A stretch of 37,088 nucleotides of DNA from NCBI RefSeq assembly GCF_900091955.1, contig NZ_FMDF01000223.1:1-37088 (forward strand), written 5' to 3'. Origin of the DNA: Streptomyces sp. Ncost-T10-10d (lineage in GTDB: Bacteria; Actinomycetota; Actinomycetes; Streptomycetales; Streptomycetaceae). Below, one piece after another: positions 1 to 7,619 of the stretch (the stretch's first letter is position 1; each line of letters begins with the position of its first letter). Under the pieces are notes generated by a model. It did no database searches and was not told the DNA's origin. It was given only the letters and a program-made list of their open reading frames with translations. Position numbers and translations under genes: made by a program.

Positions 1-1
1 G

Positions 2-1714
2 CAGGAGGCCGAGCGGCTGCTGACGGCGCTGGCCCGGGCCGGGCTCCTGGTCCATGTGCGGGGCTCGCGCTACCGGCTGCACGACCTCGTACGGGGCTTC
101 GCCCTGGCCCGGTTGCGGGACGAGGAGGAGGTGGCGGACCGTACCGCGGCCCAGGAGCGGCTGATCCAGAACTACGCGGAGCTGGCCGGTGCCGTGATCC
201 GCATGGTGGACGGCAAGATGTCCACCCGGGCCGGGCAGTTCGGCTCGCACGGGTTCGGTTCGCTGGACTCGGCGCTGCGCTGGCTGGACGAGGAGTCGAG
301 TTTCATCACCTCGGCGCTGCGGCACGCCGAGGGCGTCGACCAGGGGGCCGTACTGGATCTCCTGGGCGCGCTGTGCGACTACTGCCTGCTGCGTGGCGAC
401 CTCTACCGGCTGGGCGAGATCAGCGAGTTGACGCAGGCCGTGGACAAGGGGCTGCTGGAGCGGTCCGTGCAGTGGCGTACCGGCATCGCGGCCCGTCAGC
501 TCGGCGAGCTGGACAAGGCGCGCACCACGCTGTCGTCGGTCGTCGGGCTGTACCGCGAGGCGCAGAACGAGGCGGGTACGGCGCTGGCGCTCTGCTCGCT
601 CGGCATCACCCTGCACCACCAGGGCAATCTGACCGAGGCGTCGGCGCGGCTGCGCGAGGCGATCGAGCTGCAGTCCTCCGAGGAGCAGGCCGAGGACCGG
701 GCCTGGTCGCTGCACGCCCTGGCCGCCGTGGAACGCGACCGGGCCCATGTCGCGGAGGCGCTGGATCTCCTGGACACCGCGCTGGCCCTGCACCGGGAGG
801 GCGAGTCGCTGCACGGCGAGGCGTGGACGCAGTTCCAGCTGGGCCAGACCCTGTTGCGGATGGGCGACGTGGAGCGGGCGGAGGGGGCGCTGCGTACGGC
901 CCTGGACCTGTACGGCCGCACCCGCGACGAGCGCGGCGAGGCGTGGGCGCTGACCCAGCTGGCCCGCGCGCGGCTGCTGGACGGCGACCCGGCCCCGGCC
1001 GTCGAGCAGCTGGACCGGGCCCTGGCCCGCCACCGCGACAACGAGGACGCGCGCGGCGAGGCATGGACGCTGTACTACCTGGGCCAGGCGCTGGAGGAGA
1101 ACGGCGACACCGACCAGGCGGTGCGGCAGCTGGAGCGGGCGCGCACGATGTTCTCCCGGATGCGGGACACGTACGGGCTGGCGTGCGCCCGGCACCACTC
1201 GGGCCGGGTCACCCGCGATCAGCGGGCCGCCCAGACCGGGAACCTCCGCAACTCCGGCTTCGCCCGCCAGCTCCTGGTCGACGCCCGGGCCGACTTCCGG
1301 CGCATCGGGGTCGCCCACGGCGAGGCCTGGACGTGCCTGGAGCTGGCCCTGATCGACGCGGGCAACAACCGCGCCCCGCAGGCACTGGAGCTGTGCGACG
1401 AGGCGGCGGAGCTGTTCCACTCCTACGGCGACACACGGGGCGAGGACTGGGCCCGCTTCCTGCGCTGCACGCTGCTGCCGTACGCGTCACCGGGCGGCAG
1501 CGAGGTGGGCACGGCGGTGGCCCAGCAGGAACTGGCCGACCTGCTCCTGGCCGGCCACCCGACGCGCGACAGCAAGCTGGAGGACTGCGCGGAGGCGTTC
1601 ACCGTGGTACTGAACCGCGGCGTGGACCTGGAGGACGGCTGGCAGGCGTGGCGCCTGGGCATGACGCCCACACGCCACGCACGGGAGGTCATGGGCGTAC
1701 CCGTCCGGCCATGA
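2..1714 (+). CDS. TPR-rich regulator, C-terminal part (5' end outside window)
   Basis: The reading frame is open from base 2, so the gene starts upstream; the GTG at 56 is only the first internal start-like codon. The first residues (RYRLHDLVRGFALARL) resemble the winged-helix end of an NB-ARC/AfsR-like ATPase module. The rest is a series of roughly 40-residue helical repeats with a recurring (R)GEAWxxxxLG core at about residues 185-390, typical of tetratricopeptide repeats. This matches the C-terminal sensor half of SARP/AfsR or STAND-type regulators, where TPRs bind protein or ligand signals. No DNA-binding domain is visible in the window, so the regulator class is inferred. It ends in TGA and converges on the next gene across a hairpin. 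Confidence 0.7.
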   Translation, partial: QEAERLLTALARAGLLVHVRGSRYRLHDLVRGFALARLRDEEEVADRTAAQERLIQNYAELAGAVIRMVDGKMSTRAGQFGSHGFGSLDSALRWLDEESSFITSALRHAEGVDQGAVLDLLGALCDYCLLRGDLYRLGEISELTQAVDKGLLERSVQWRTGIAARQLGELDKARTTLSSVVGLYREAQNEAGTALALCSLGITLHHQGNLTEASARLREAIELQSSEEQAEDRAWSLHALAAVERDRAHVAEALDLLDTALALHREGESLHGEAWTQFQLGQTLLRMGDVERAEGALRTALDLYGRTRDERGEAWALTQLARARLLDGDPAPAVEQLDRALARHRDNEDARGEAWTLYYLGQALEENGDTDQAVRQLERARTMFSRMRDTYGLACARHHSGRVTRDQRAAQTGNLRNSGFARQLLVDARADFRRIGVAHGEAWTCLELALIDAGNNRAPQALELCDEAAELFHSYGDTRGEDWARFLRCTLLPYASPGGSEVGTAVAQQELADLLLAGHPTRDSKLEDCAEAFTVVLNRGVDLEDGWQAWRLGMTPTRHAREVMGVPVRP

Positions 1715-1748
1715 CCGGCCCGTTTGGCGATCGAGGACGTCTTCGGCC

Positions 1749-1775
1749 CCGGACGGGCACAACCGCCCCGTCCGG
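1749..1775. terminator. bidirectional hairpin terminator
   Basis: A perfect 9-bp inverted repeat, CCGGACGGG and CCCGTCCGG, encloses a 9-nt loop. It lies between two convergent genes (TPR regulator and small membrane protein). There is no T-run, as is usual for Streptomyces hairpin terminators. Confidence 0.5.
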
Positions 1776-1827
1776 TGCCGGGCGGGGAGGCGGCTGCCGG
1801 ACGCCCCGGTACCGCCTCGCGCCGCGC

Positions 1828-2076
1828 CTACTTCCGCTTCGCGGACCCCGCACCCGCGGCAACGGCGCCACCGGACGCCGCCTCCGGGTCCGGGGCCTCC
1901 TCGAAGTCGACCTTGCCCATGTGGCGGTTCATGGACTTCATCAGCAGCCACACGCCCGCGGCGAGCGCCGCGAAGACGATGAAGCCGAGAACGCCGGGGG
2001 TCACCTTGTTGTCGTCGACCTCCTTGGCGAGAGGGACGAGATGGGTCAGTGCCTGGGTCGCGTACATATCAGGCAT
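1828..2076 (-). CDS. small single-pass membrane protein downstream of mca
   Basis: An 82-residue protein with one hydrophobic segment at about residues 27-46 (GVLGFIVFAALAAGVWLLMK), followed by a basic, then acidic and Ala/Gly-rich tail. That pattern suggests a single-pass protein with a cytoplasmic tail. Its ATG overlaps the last codons of mca by 8 bp, and a second in-frame ATG lies just after the mca stop, so the two genes are probably co-transcribed and translationally coupled. I recall a small protein of this kind next to mca in other Streptomyces, which suggests a link to mycothiol-dependent detoxification, but no function is recognisable from the sequence. Confidence 0.75.
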   Translation of the reverse strand: MPDMYATQALTHLVPLAKEVDDNKVTPGVLGFIVFAALAAGVWLLMKSMNRHMGKVDFEEAPDPEAASGGAVAAGAGSAKRK

Positions 2077-2950
2077 TGTCGCGGATGCCCGCGAAGAGGT
2101 CGCTCTCGGGGAGGGAGGTATCGACGAGAGACTTCGCCAGCTCGTACTCCTCGGTCGGCCAGACCTCCTTCTGGATCTCCATCGGGACGCGGAACCAGCC
2201 GCCGTCGGGGTCGATCTGCGTCGCGTGCGCGATCAGCGCCTTGTCGCGGATCTCGAAGAAGTCCGCGCACGGAACATGCGTGGTCAGCGTGCGTTCGTCG
2301 CGCTCGAACTCCTTCCAGCGCTTCAGCCACTCGCCGTACGGGGACTCCAGGCCACGGGCCAGCAGCGCCTCGTGGAGCGCCACCGTGCGCGGCCGGTTGA
2401 AGCCCTGGTTGTAGTAGAGCTTCTGCGGCTGCCAGGCCGCACCGAATTCCGACTCGGGGAACGTCTCGGTGTCCGACGCGCCGTCGAACGCGATCATCGT
2501 GATCTTGTGCGTCATGATGTGGTCGGGGTGCGGGTACCCGCCGTTCTCGTCGTACGTCGTGACGACCTGCGGCCGGAACGCACGGATGCTGCGGACGAGA
2601 CGCCCCGCGGCCTTCTCCTCGTCCTCCAGCGCGAAGCAGCCCTCGGGCAGCGGCGGCAGCGGGTCGCCCTCGGGCAGACCCGAGTCGACGAAGCCGAGCC
2701 ACTCCTGCTTGACGCCCAGGATCTCCCGGGCCTCGTCCATCTCCTTCTTGCGCACCTCGTGGATGTGCTCCTCGATGTACGCATCGCCCTGGAGCTTCGG
2801 GTTGAGGATGGAGCCGCGCTCGCCTCCCGTGCAGGTCACGACCAGCACGTCCACCCCCTCGGACACATACTTGGCCATGGTGGCCGCGCCCTTGCTCGAC
2901 TCGTCGTCGGGGTGGGCGTGAACGGCCATCAGTCGCAGCTGCTCAGTCAA
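2069..2950 (-). CDS. mca: mycothiol S-conjugate amidase
   Basis: Zinc amidase that cleaves mycothiol S-conjugates into GlcN-Ins and a mercapturic acid for export, the actinobacterial counterpart of glutathione detoxification. It has the LmbE/PIG-L fold signature AHPDDE near the N-terminus (His13, Asp15, Asp16 counting from the chosen start) and HPDH at 141-144, which supply the metal ligands and general base. Length from TTG at 2950 is 293 aa, normal for Mca. I chose this TTG because GAGG lies 8 nt upstream and translation begins MTEQLRLMAVHAHPDDE. An ATG at 2983 would add 11 residues with no obvious ribosome site. A small hairpin (CGTCCC/GGGACG, 2994-3008) lies in the leader. Confidence 0.93.
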   Translation of the reverse strand: MTEQLRLMAVHAHPDDESSKGAATMAKYVSEGVDVLVVTCTGGERGSILNPKLQGDAYIEEHIHEVRKKEMDEAREILGVKQEWLGFVDSGLPEGDPLPPLPEGCFALEDEEKAAGRLVRSIRAFRPQVVTTYDENGGYPHPDHIMTHKITMIAFDGASDTETFPESEFGAAWQPQKLYYNQGFNRPRTVALHEALLARGLESPYGEWLKRWKEFERDERTLTTHVPCADFFEIRDKALIAHATQIDPDGGWFRVPMEIQKEVWPTEEYELAKSLVDTSLPESDLFAGIRDNA

Positions 2951-3106
2951 GACTCGATCCTCGTTGAGTTGATTGGACGCCATGAAGAGGTGTCGTCCCG
3001 AAGGGACGTCGGTTCGGGGTGGCGGTCGGGGGCGGGTGGCAGGCTTCTATAGTGACCGAACCGGGGGATGGAAAATTCCTCGATCCCCGGCATGGGAGGA
3101 ACGATC

Positions 3107-3523
3107 ATGACCGCGGTGCGCGAAGCGCTTCCGGAGAACCGCTACGGCCGCTCCGCGGACGAGCGCGCGGACCGCAAGCTCAAGATCATCGGTTCGGCGC
3201 TGGGCGTCGCCCTTCTCGGCGTGGTCGGCTGGATCGGATACGACTACGTCGTCGGCCAGGGCATCAGCGCCGAGGTGATCAAGTTCAAGGTCGTCTCGGA
3301 CCAGCGGGTCGATGTGCACCTGGAGGTGCGCAAGGGCACCGACACCAAGGGCTACTGCACGCTCCGCTCGCAGCACGAGGACGGCAGCGACGTGGCCCGC
3401 AAGGACTTCCGCTTCGACGACCGCACGGACCGTATCGACCGCGTCCTGTCGTTGCGTACGACATCCAGGGCGACCAACGTCGAGCTGCTGGGCTGTACCG
3501 ACGACGGCGGGGCGGCACAGTGA
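3107..3523 (+). CDS. DUF4307 membrane protein
   Basis: A 138-residue protein divergent from mca. It has a hydrophilic N-terminus (ENRYGRSADERADRKLK), one transmembrane helix at about 28-48 (IIGSALGVALLGVVGWIGYDYVV), then an extracytoplasmic beta-rich domain with Cys at about residues 85 and 130 that might pair. The layout matches the actinobacterial DUF4307 family, whose function is unknown. The start at 3107 is supported by GGAGG 7 nt upstream; an in-frame ATG at 3068 lacks this. TATAGT at 3048-3053 is a plausible -10 element. The pairing with mca is a neighbourhood observation only. Confidence 0.8.
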   Translation: MTAVREALPENRYGRSADERADRKLKIIGSALGVALLGVVGWIGYDYVVGQGISAEVIKFKVVSDQRVDVHLEVRKGTDTKGYCTLRSQHEDGSDVARKDFRFDDRTDRIDRVLSLRTTSRATNVELLGCTDDGGAAQ

Positions 3524-3619
3524 CCGCCGCACGCCGACGCTGAATCGCTCTTGTAGCCGCTGACCTGCGCATACGCAGTCCTGACGGTTTACCTTCTCCC
3601 CCTTTTCCTGGGGAATTGT

Positions 3620-3625
3620 TAGGCT
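3620..3625 (+). promoter_or_regulatory. candidate -10 element for greA
   Basis: TAGGCT lies 82 nt upstream of the greA GTG. A weak TCCCC/GGGGA hairpin just before it may terminate the preceding DUF4307 transcript. No good -35 match is visible. Confidence 0.35.
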
Positions 3626-3706
3626 CGTGGTTTCGCCCACCCGTGGAGGCACATGCTTACGGGTAGGGCGATGCTTTGTATTCCCAGTACCGACGAGGAG
3701 CACCCT

Positions 3707-4204
3707 GTGACCCAGACCAGCGAAAACGTCACCTGGCTCACGCAGGAGGCGTACAACCAGCTCAAGGCCGAGCTGGAGTACCTGTCTGGTCCCGCGCGCA
3801 CGGAAATCTCCGTAAAGATCGCGGCGGCCCGTGAGGAGGGTGACCTCCGGGAAAATGGCGGGTACCACGCGGCCAAGGAGGAGCAGGGCAAGATGGAGTT
3901 GCGGGTGCGCCAGCTCACCCAGCTCCTGGAGCACGCGAAGGTCGGCGAGGCACCTGCCGACGACGGCGTGGTCGAGCCCGGCATGGTTGTGACGATCGCC
4001 TTCGACGGCGACCCGGACGACACGATGACCTTCCTGCTCGCCTCGCGCGAGTACGCGAGCTCGGACATCGAGACGTACTCCCCGCAGTCGCCGCTCGGCA
4101 CCGGCGTGAACGGCAAGAAGATGGGCGAGGACGCCGACTACGAGCTGCCGAACGGCAAGACGGCCACCGTGAGGATTCTCGCGGCGAAGCCCTACACGGG
4201 CTGA
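3707..4204 (+). CDS. greA: transcription elongation factor GreA
   Basis: Rescues backtracked RNA polymerase by stimulating transcript cleavage in the secondary channel. The 165-residue protein from GTG 3707 has the usual N-terminal coiled-coil, with the acidic tip motif AREEGDLRENGGYHAAKEEQ at about 36-55, and a C-terminal FKBP-like domain ending in a positive-turn segment. The start was chosen because GAGGAG sits 6 nt upstream and MTQTSENVTWLTQEAYNQLK is a typical N-terminus; a start at 3653 would add 18 unlikely residues. The gene is followed by a very strong hairpin and is probably monocistronic. Confidence 0.95.
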   Translation: MTQTSENVTWLTQEAYNQLKAELEYLSGPARTEISVKIAAAREEGDLRENGGYHAAKEEQGKMELRVRQLTQLLEHAKVGEAPADDGVVEPGMVVTIAFDGDPDDTMTFLLASREYASSDIETYSPQSPLGTGVNGKKMGEDADYELPNGKTATVRILAAKPYTG

Positions 4205-4219
4205 TCCCGCACCACTGAC

Positions 4220-4258
4220 GGGGGGAGCCTCCGGCCCGACGGGCCGGAGGCTCCCCCC
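4220..4258. terminator. strong hairpin terminator after greA
   Basis: A perfect 18-bp stem (GGGGGGAGCCTCCGGCCC and its complement) has a 3-nt GAC loop. It begins 16 bp after the greA stop and also faces the end of ilvA on the other strand, so it probably works in both directions. Confidence 0.9.
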
Positions 4259-4326
4259 ATGTGCGGCGTCCCCCGGGCCGCGACCTGCCGCGGCACCATA
4301 ACGCGATACATCGCGACATAAAAGGG

Positions 4327-5556
4327 TCAGCTCATCACCAGATAGCCCGCGTCGTGCAGCGCCGCCGAGACCTCCTCGCAGTGCTCCGGCCCCTTCGTCT
4401 CCAACTGCAGCTCCACCTCGACCTCGGTGAGCCCGAGCCGGGGATCGGTCCGCACATGGCCGATGTCGAGGACGTTGGCGTCGACCACCGAGAGCACGGC
4501 CAGCAGCGTGGCCAGCGCGCCGGGGCGGTCGGCCAGCCGCAGCCGCAGGCTCAGATAGCGGCCGGCCGCCACCATGCCGTGGGTCAGGATGCGCTGCATC
4601 AGCAGCGGGTCCACATTGCCGCCCGACAACAGCGCGACCACCGGCCCGCGGAACGACTTCGGATCGCTCAGGAGCGCCGCGACCGGGCTCGCACCGGCAG
4701 GTTCCACCACCAGCTTCGCCCGCTCCAGACAGAGCAGCAGCGCACTGGACAACTCGTCCTCGGAGACCGTACGGACCTCGTCGACCAGCTCCCTGACCAG
4801 TTCGAACGGCACATCGCCGGGGCGCCCCACCTTGATGCCGTCCGCCATCGTGTTCAGCGTGTCGATCGACACCGGGTGCCCCGCGGCCAGCGACGGCGGA
4901 TAACAGGCCGCGCCCGCCGCCTGCACGCCGACGATCCGCACATCGGGCCGGACCGCCTTGACCGCCACCGCGATACCCGCAGCGAGACCGCCGCCACCCA
5001 TCCCGACGACGATGGTGCGCACCTCGGGGCACTGTTCGAGGATCTCCAGGCCCACGGTGCCCTGTCCGACGATGATGTCGGGGTGGTCGAAGGGATGGAT
5101 GAAGACCGCACCCGTCTCCTGCGCGTACTCCTGGGCGGCGGCCAGCGTCTCGTCGACGACATGGCCGTGCAGCCGGACCTGCGCCCCGTACTGGCGGGTG
5201 GCGGCCACCTTCGGCAGCGGCGCCCCGACCGGCATGAAGACCGTCGACCGTACGCCGAGCAGAGCAGAGGCGAGTGCGACACCCTGCGCATGGTTTCCGG
5301 CGCTCGCGGCTACGACTCCGGCCGCCCGCTCCACCGGGGACAGGCCCGCGATCCGTACATATGCGCCACGCAGTTTGAACGAGCCGGTCCGTTGCAGGTT
5401 CTCGCACTTGAGGTGGACCGGCGCGCCCACGAGCTCGGTCAGGTGGCGGCTTCCTTCCATGGCGGTCACTCTGGCCACGCCGGAAAGCATCTTCTGCGCC
5501 CCGCGGATGTCGTCGAGGATCAGTGGGGGAAAATGGCCGGGCGCACGGAAGTTCAT
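4327..5556 (-). CDS. ilvA: threonine ammonia-lyase (threonine deaminase)
   Basis: PLP enzyme that deaminates threonine to 2-oxobutanoate, the first step toward isoleucine. The fold-type II signature RTGSFKLRGA carries the PLP lysine (Lys61). SAGNHAQGVA and the glycine loop VVGMGGGGLAAG bind substrate and the PLP phosphate. A single ACT-like domain occupies about residues 325-409 (SLRLRLADRPGALATLLAVL). At 409 aa with one ACT domain it is the short form, so it may be catabolic or only weakly feedback-regulated. The ATG at 5556 has no clear Shine-Dalgarno sequence; a leaderless message is possible. It is transcribed away from the marR-type gene. Confidence 0.93.
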   Translation of the reverse strand: MNFRAPGHFPPLILDDIRGAQKMLSGVARVTAMEGSRHLTELVGAPVHLKCENLQRTGSFKLRGAYVRIAGLSPVERAAGVVAASAGNHAQGVALASALLGVRSTVFMPVGAPLPKVAATRQYGAQVRLHGHVVDETLAAAQEYAQETGAVFIHPFDHPDIIVGQGTVGLEILEQCPEVRTIVVGMGGGGLAAGIAVAVKAVRPDVRIVGVQAAGAACYPPSLAAGHPVSIDTLNTMADGIKVGRPGDVPFELVRELVDEVRTVSEDELSSALLLCLERAKLVVEPAGASPVAALLSDPKSFRGPVVALLSGGNVDPLLMQRILTHGMVAAGRYLSLRLRLADRPGALATLLAVLSVVDANVLDIGHVRTDPRLGLTEVEVELQLETKGPEHCEEVSAALHDAGYLVMS

Positions 5557-5616
5557 ACCGTAAGTCTTGCAGCTCGGCAGGGGGCCGGACGCCTCGCGCG
5601 GTCCCGTCCTGAGCCG

Positions 5617-5625
5617 TTGTCCACA
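5617..5625 (+). promoter_or_regulatory. DnaA-box-like site
   Basis: TTGTCCACA is an exact match to the preferred Streptomyces DnaA box as I know it. It sits alone in the divergent ilvA/marR intergenic region, about 45 bp upstream of a TACTCT -10-like element (5665-5670) for the MarR gene. Confidence 0.45.
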
Positions 5626-5712
5626 GGTTTGTGCAGCACTGGTACGCGTTGCCCCGTGGCCGCGTACTCTGTCCCCCACCCATCCGACACCGCACGAAGA
5701 GAGCCCCCGGCC

Positions 5713-6243
5713 ATGCCCCCTCAGGACATGACGACAGCTGCGTCTCCTTCCGGGGGCGCCACCCCCGAACCCACGGGTTCCGACCACGTCCTCGATGTGC
5801 TGCAGCACCAGGTCGCGGTATTCGCCCGCCGTGCCGAGCAGACCCGCCTCGGCGGTGTCGGTCAGGTGCGCAATTCCATGGACCGGGCCGCCTATCTGCT
5901 GCTCAACCGGCTGGACCGGGAAGGCCCGATGGGCGTCAAGGCACTGGCCGCAGGCATGGGGATCGACTCCTCGACCGTGACCCGGCAGGTCGCACCCCTC
6001 GTCGACACCGGTCTGGTCAAGCGCACCTCCCACCCGGAGGACGGCCGTGCCGTCGTGCTCCAACTGTCACCGCGCGGCCAGGCACGGCTGGACGAGGTCC
6101 GCGAATCCCGGCGCGAGCTCATGACACAGGTGACGGACGACTGGACGGCCGAGGAGCGCGAGACGTTCTGCGCACTGCTCACCCGGTTCAATCTGGCACT
6201 GGCCGCCCGCCAGACCTCACCCCAGGCGCCCCCGGCCGGCTAG
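5713..6243 (+). CDS. MarR-family transcriptional regulator
   Basis: A 176-residue winged-helix protein. Residues about 60-130 form the MarR DNA-binding unit: AYLLLNRLDREGPMGVKALA, then GIDSSTVTRQVAPLVDTGLV as recognition helix and turn, then the wing HPEDGRAVVLQLSPRG with the family's D-x-R motif. Flanking helices would make the dimer. The Ser/Thr/Pro-rich N-terminus is typical of Streptomyces members. The ATG at 5713 follows GAAGAGAG; an ATG at 5728 is also possible. It is divergent from ilvA, so ilvA or its own gene are the nearest candidate targets, but the ligand is unknown. Confidence 0.88.
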   Translation: MPPQDMTTAASPSGGATPEPTGSDHVLDVLQHQVAVFARRAEQTRLGGVGQVRNSMDRAAYLLLNRLDREGPMGVKALAAGMGIDSSTVTRQVAPLVDTGLVKRTSHPEDGRAVVLQLSPRGQARLDEVRESRRELMTQVTDDWTAEERETFCALLTRFNLALAARQTSPQAPPAG

Positions 6244-6311
6244 CGCACCTGACGGTGCTGTGCAGGCTGTCGGGCGCACGACTCTTGACCAGGAGCCCGG
6301 CAACGGCTCGG

Positions 6312-6815
6312 ATGAGGACTGTGCGAGAGCGCCAGGCGGGCCGGGAGCGGCGCCGCGCCCAGGAGTTCGAGACCTTCGTGGCGGGCGCGGCCGGCCGACT
6401 GCTGCACACGGCCACACTGCTGACCGCCGAGCCCATGCAGCCGCCCGGAGCGAACCCCCGGGCCCAGCGGATGCTCACGGCCGCGCTGGCACGCACGTAC
6501 GCGCAGTGGGGACGGCTGCGCGGCGAGGACCCGTACGACCGCACCCGGCGGGAGCTGGCCATCCGGTTCGCCCACGAGGTCTGGCGGCACCACCGGCCGC
6601 GCGGCGGGCTGCTGGACCGGCTGACGCCGCAGGAGCGTCTCGTTCTCGTGCTGCGGCTGTACGAGGGCGTCGCGGAGGAACAGGCCGCGGCGCTGCTCGG
6701 GCTTCCGGTGGAGCGGATCCGGGCGATCTGCAACCGTTCGGTGGCCACGATGCGCGGCACCCGCCGGCCCACGGCGCGGTGGGGGTCGCAACGGCCGCTG
6801 GGGGTCGCGCCATGA
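6312..6815 (+). CDS. SigE-like (ECF-type) RNA polymerase sigma factor
   Basis: A 167-residue protein. Residues about 14-70 (GRLLHTATLLTAE..., LARTYAQWGRLR) resemble a degenerate sigma region 2 of the Streptomyces SigE/SACE type. Residues about 100-150 (LTPQERLVLVLRLYEGVAEE, then AALLGLPVERIRAICNRSVA) form a clear region 4 helix-turn-helix. The acidic promoter-melting segment of region 2 is poorly preserved, so promoter recognition may be unusual. The stop codon overlaps the next start (ATGA at 6812-6815), which implies tight translational coupling to a small membrane protein that could be its anti-sigma partner. There is no strong ribosome site at ATG 6312, so the start is tentative. Confidence 0.7.
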   Translation: MRTVRERQAGRERRRAQEFETFVAGAAGRLLHTATLLTAEPMQPPGANPRAQRMLTAALARTYAQWGRLRGEDPYDRTRRELAIRFAHEVWRHHRPRGGLLDRLTPQERLVLVLRLYEGVAEEQAAALLGLPVERIRAICNRSVATMRGTRRPTARWGSQRPLGVAP

Positions 6816-7063
6816 GCCGCAGCAGCAACCGCGAGGACGAGGTCCGGCGCATGCTGGACGGTCCGCACCCGCAGGTGCCCGCCGATCTGGCACAGCGGGC
6901 GGCGGAGCGCGGCGGCCGACTGCTGCGCCGACACCGCCTCGCCCGCACGCTGGTGCTGCTGGTGGCGTTCGCCGCAGTGGTCGCCTTCACGGTGTGGGCG
7001 GTGGCGGCGCAGCCGTGGCAACTGCCTCCCAGCGAGACGACGCCGCCACTGAACGGCTGGTGA
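6812..7063 (+). CDS. small membrane protein coupled to the sigma factor
   Basis: An 83-residue protein with an arginine-rich cytoplasmic half (residues 1-44), one transmembrane helix at about 45-67 (TLVLLVAFAAVVAFTVWAVAA), and a short extracytoplasmic tail. It starts in the ATGA overlap with the sigma gene. This size, topology and coupling fit a minimal membrane anti-sigma factor, but there is no recognisable ZAS zinc motif (HxxxCxxC) or ASD domain, so that role is inference from position. Confidence 0.7.
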   Translation: MSRSSNREDEVRRMLDGPHPQVPADLAQRAAERGGRLLRRHRLARTLVLLVAFAAVVAFTVWAVAAQPWQLPPSETTPPLNGW

Positions 7064-7127
7064 GGGCCGGTCCGGGGCGAACTATCCTGGAACGAGGCGT
7101 CACGGGGAACCGGCCGAGGAGGCTGCG

Positions 7128-7319
7128 ATGACCAGGAAGGTCGCCGACTGCCGCAAGTATCCGAGCGTCACCAACTGCTCGCTCACCATCTCCGGCGAGG
7201 AAGAGGAAGTCGTGAGGGCCGCGGCGGAGCACGCGGTTTCCGTCCACGAGCACACCGACAGCCCGGAACTGCGCGAACAGATCCGGGCGTCACTGGACGA
7301 CGAGAAGGCCGACGCCTGA
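7128..7319 (+). CDS. DUF1059 small protein
   Basis: A 63-residue soluble protein, MTRKVADCRKYPSVTNC..., with the Cys-8 and Cys-17 pattern and the SGEEEEVVRAAAEHAVSVH helix typical of the small DUF1059 family, whose function is unknown. AGGAGG lies 5 nt before the ATG, an ideal ribosome site. The stop codon TGA falls inside the left terminal inverted repeat of the non-coding element that follows, so the gene's 3' end and the element touch. Confidence 0.85.
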   Translation: MTRKVADCRKYPSVTNCSLTISGEEEEVVRAAAEHAVSVHEHTDSPELREQIRASLDDEKADA

Positions 7320-7403
7320 GAGCCTGCCGGGTGACCTTCGATCGGAGAGCGGACGCGGCATGGTGCGTGCGATTCCAAGGCGCCGGGATGGCCTCGGACG
7401 GGG

Positions 7404-7437
7404 TCTCCCCTGCTCGACCGGAGTCGAGAGCTCGGAG
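7404..7437. repeat. hairpin repeat inside the inverted-repeat element
   Basis: CTCGA/TCGAG stem with a CCGGAG loop, flanked by TCTCC and GGAGA outer arms. It resembles a hairpin repeat often seen between Streptomyces genes (from memory). It may act as a terminator for the DUF1059 transcript. Confidence 0.5.
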
Positions 7438-7475
7438 AAGGAGCCACCAGGGCATTGCGGCAACGCCGGAGAGGG

Positions 7476-7503
7476 TCCCCCTGGCCCTCAAGGCCTCGGG
7501 GGA
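7476..7503. repeat. second hairpin repeat inside the inverted-repeat element
   Basis: TCCCCC-t-GGCC, loop ctcaa, GGCC-tc-GGGGGA. It has the same overall architecture as the neighbouring hairpin and probably helps terminate transcription from the metB side. Confidence 0.5.
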
Positions 7504-7619
7504 GTGCGTGCCAGGCCGTGGCCGCCCGATCAGAGGTCACCCGACAGGCTCTGAGGGTGCCGAGGGCGGCCGGGCCCGAACGATCAAGCCCGCCCGCCTC
7601 TGTCCGGCCCCGAGAGCCC

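Larger units (their letters stand above)
7315..7556. mobile_element. MITE-like non-coding element with 31-bp terminal inverted repeats
   Basis: Bases 7315-7345 and the reverse complement of 7526-7556 match at 27 of 31 positions by eye (shared core AGAGCCTG.CGGGTGACCT..GATCGG). The 242-bp interval has no convincing gene and holds two hairpins of the C-rich stem type common between Streptomyces genes. Long terminal inverted repeats with no coding capacity suggest a miniature inverted-repeat element or two intergenic repeat units in opposite orientation. No clear target-site duplication is visible. It lies between convergent DUF1059 and metB genes. Confidence 0.55.

Noticed and set aside
3611..3636. 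GGGAAT...GTT pattern upstream of greA as a SigR-type promoter
   Set aside because: The spacing between GGAAT and GTT is about 13-14 nt, too short for the 18-19 nt expected.
5617..5625. DnaA box as a sign of a replication origin
   Set aside because: Only one box is present, with no dnaA, dnaN or gyrase genes and no box cluster.
3047..5695. Very long minus-strand open frame over DUF4307, greA and ilvA
   Set aside because: It is a shadow frame in GC-rich DNA; it lacks domain signatures and runs antisense to clear genes.
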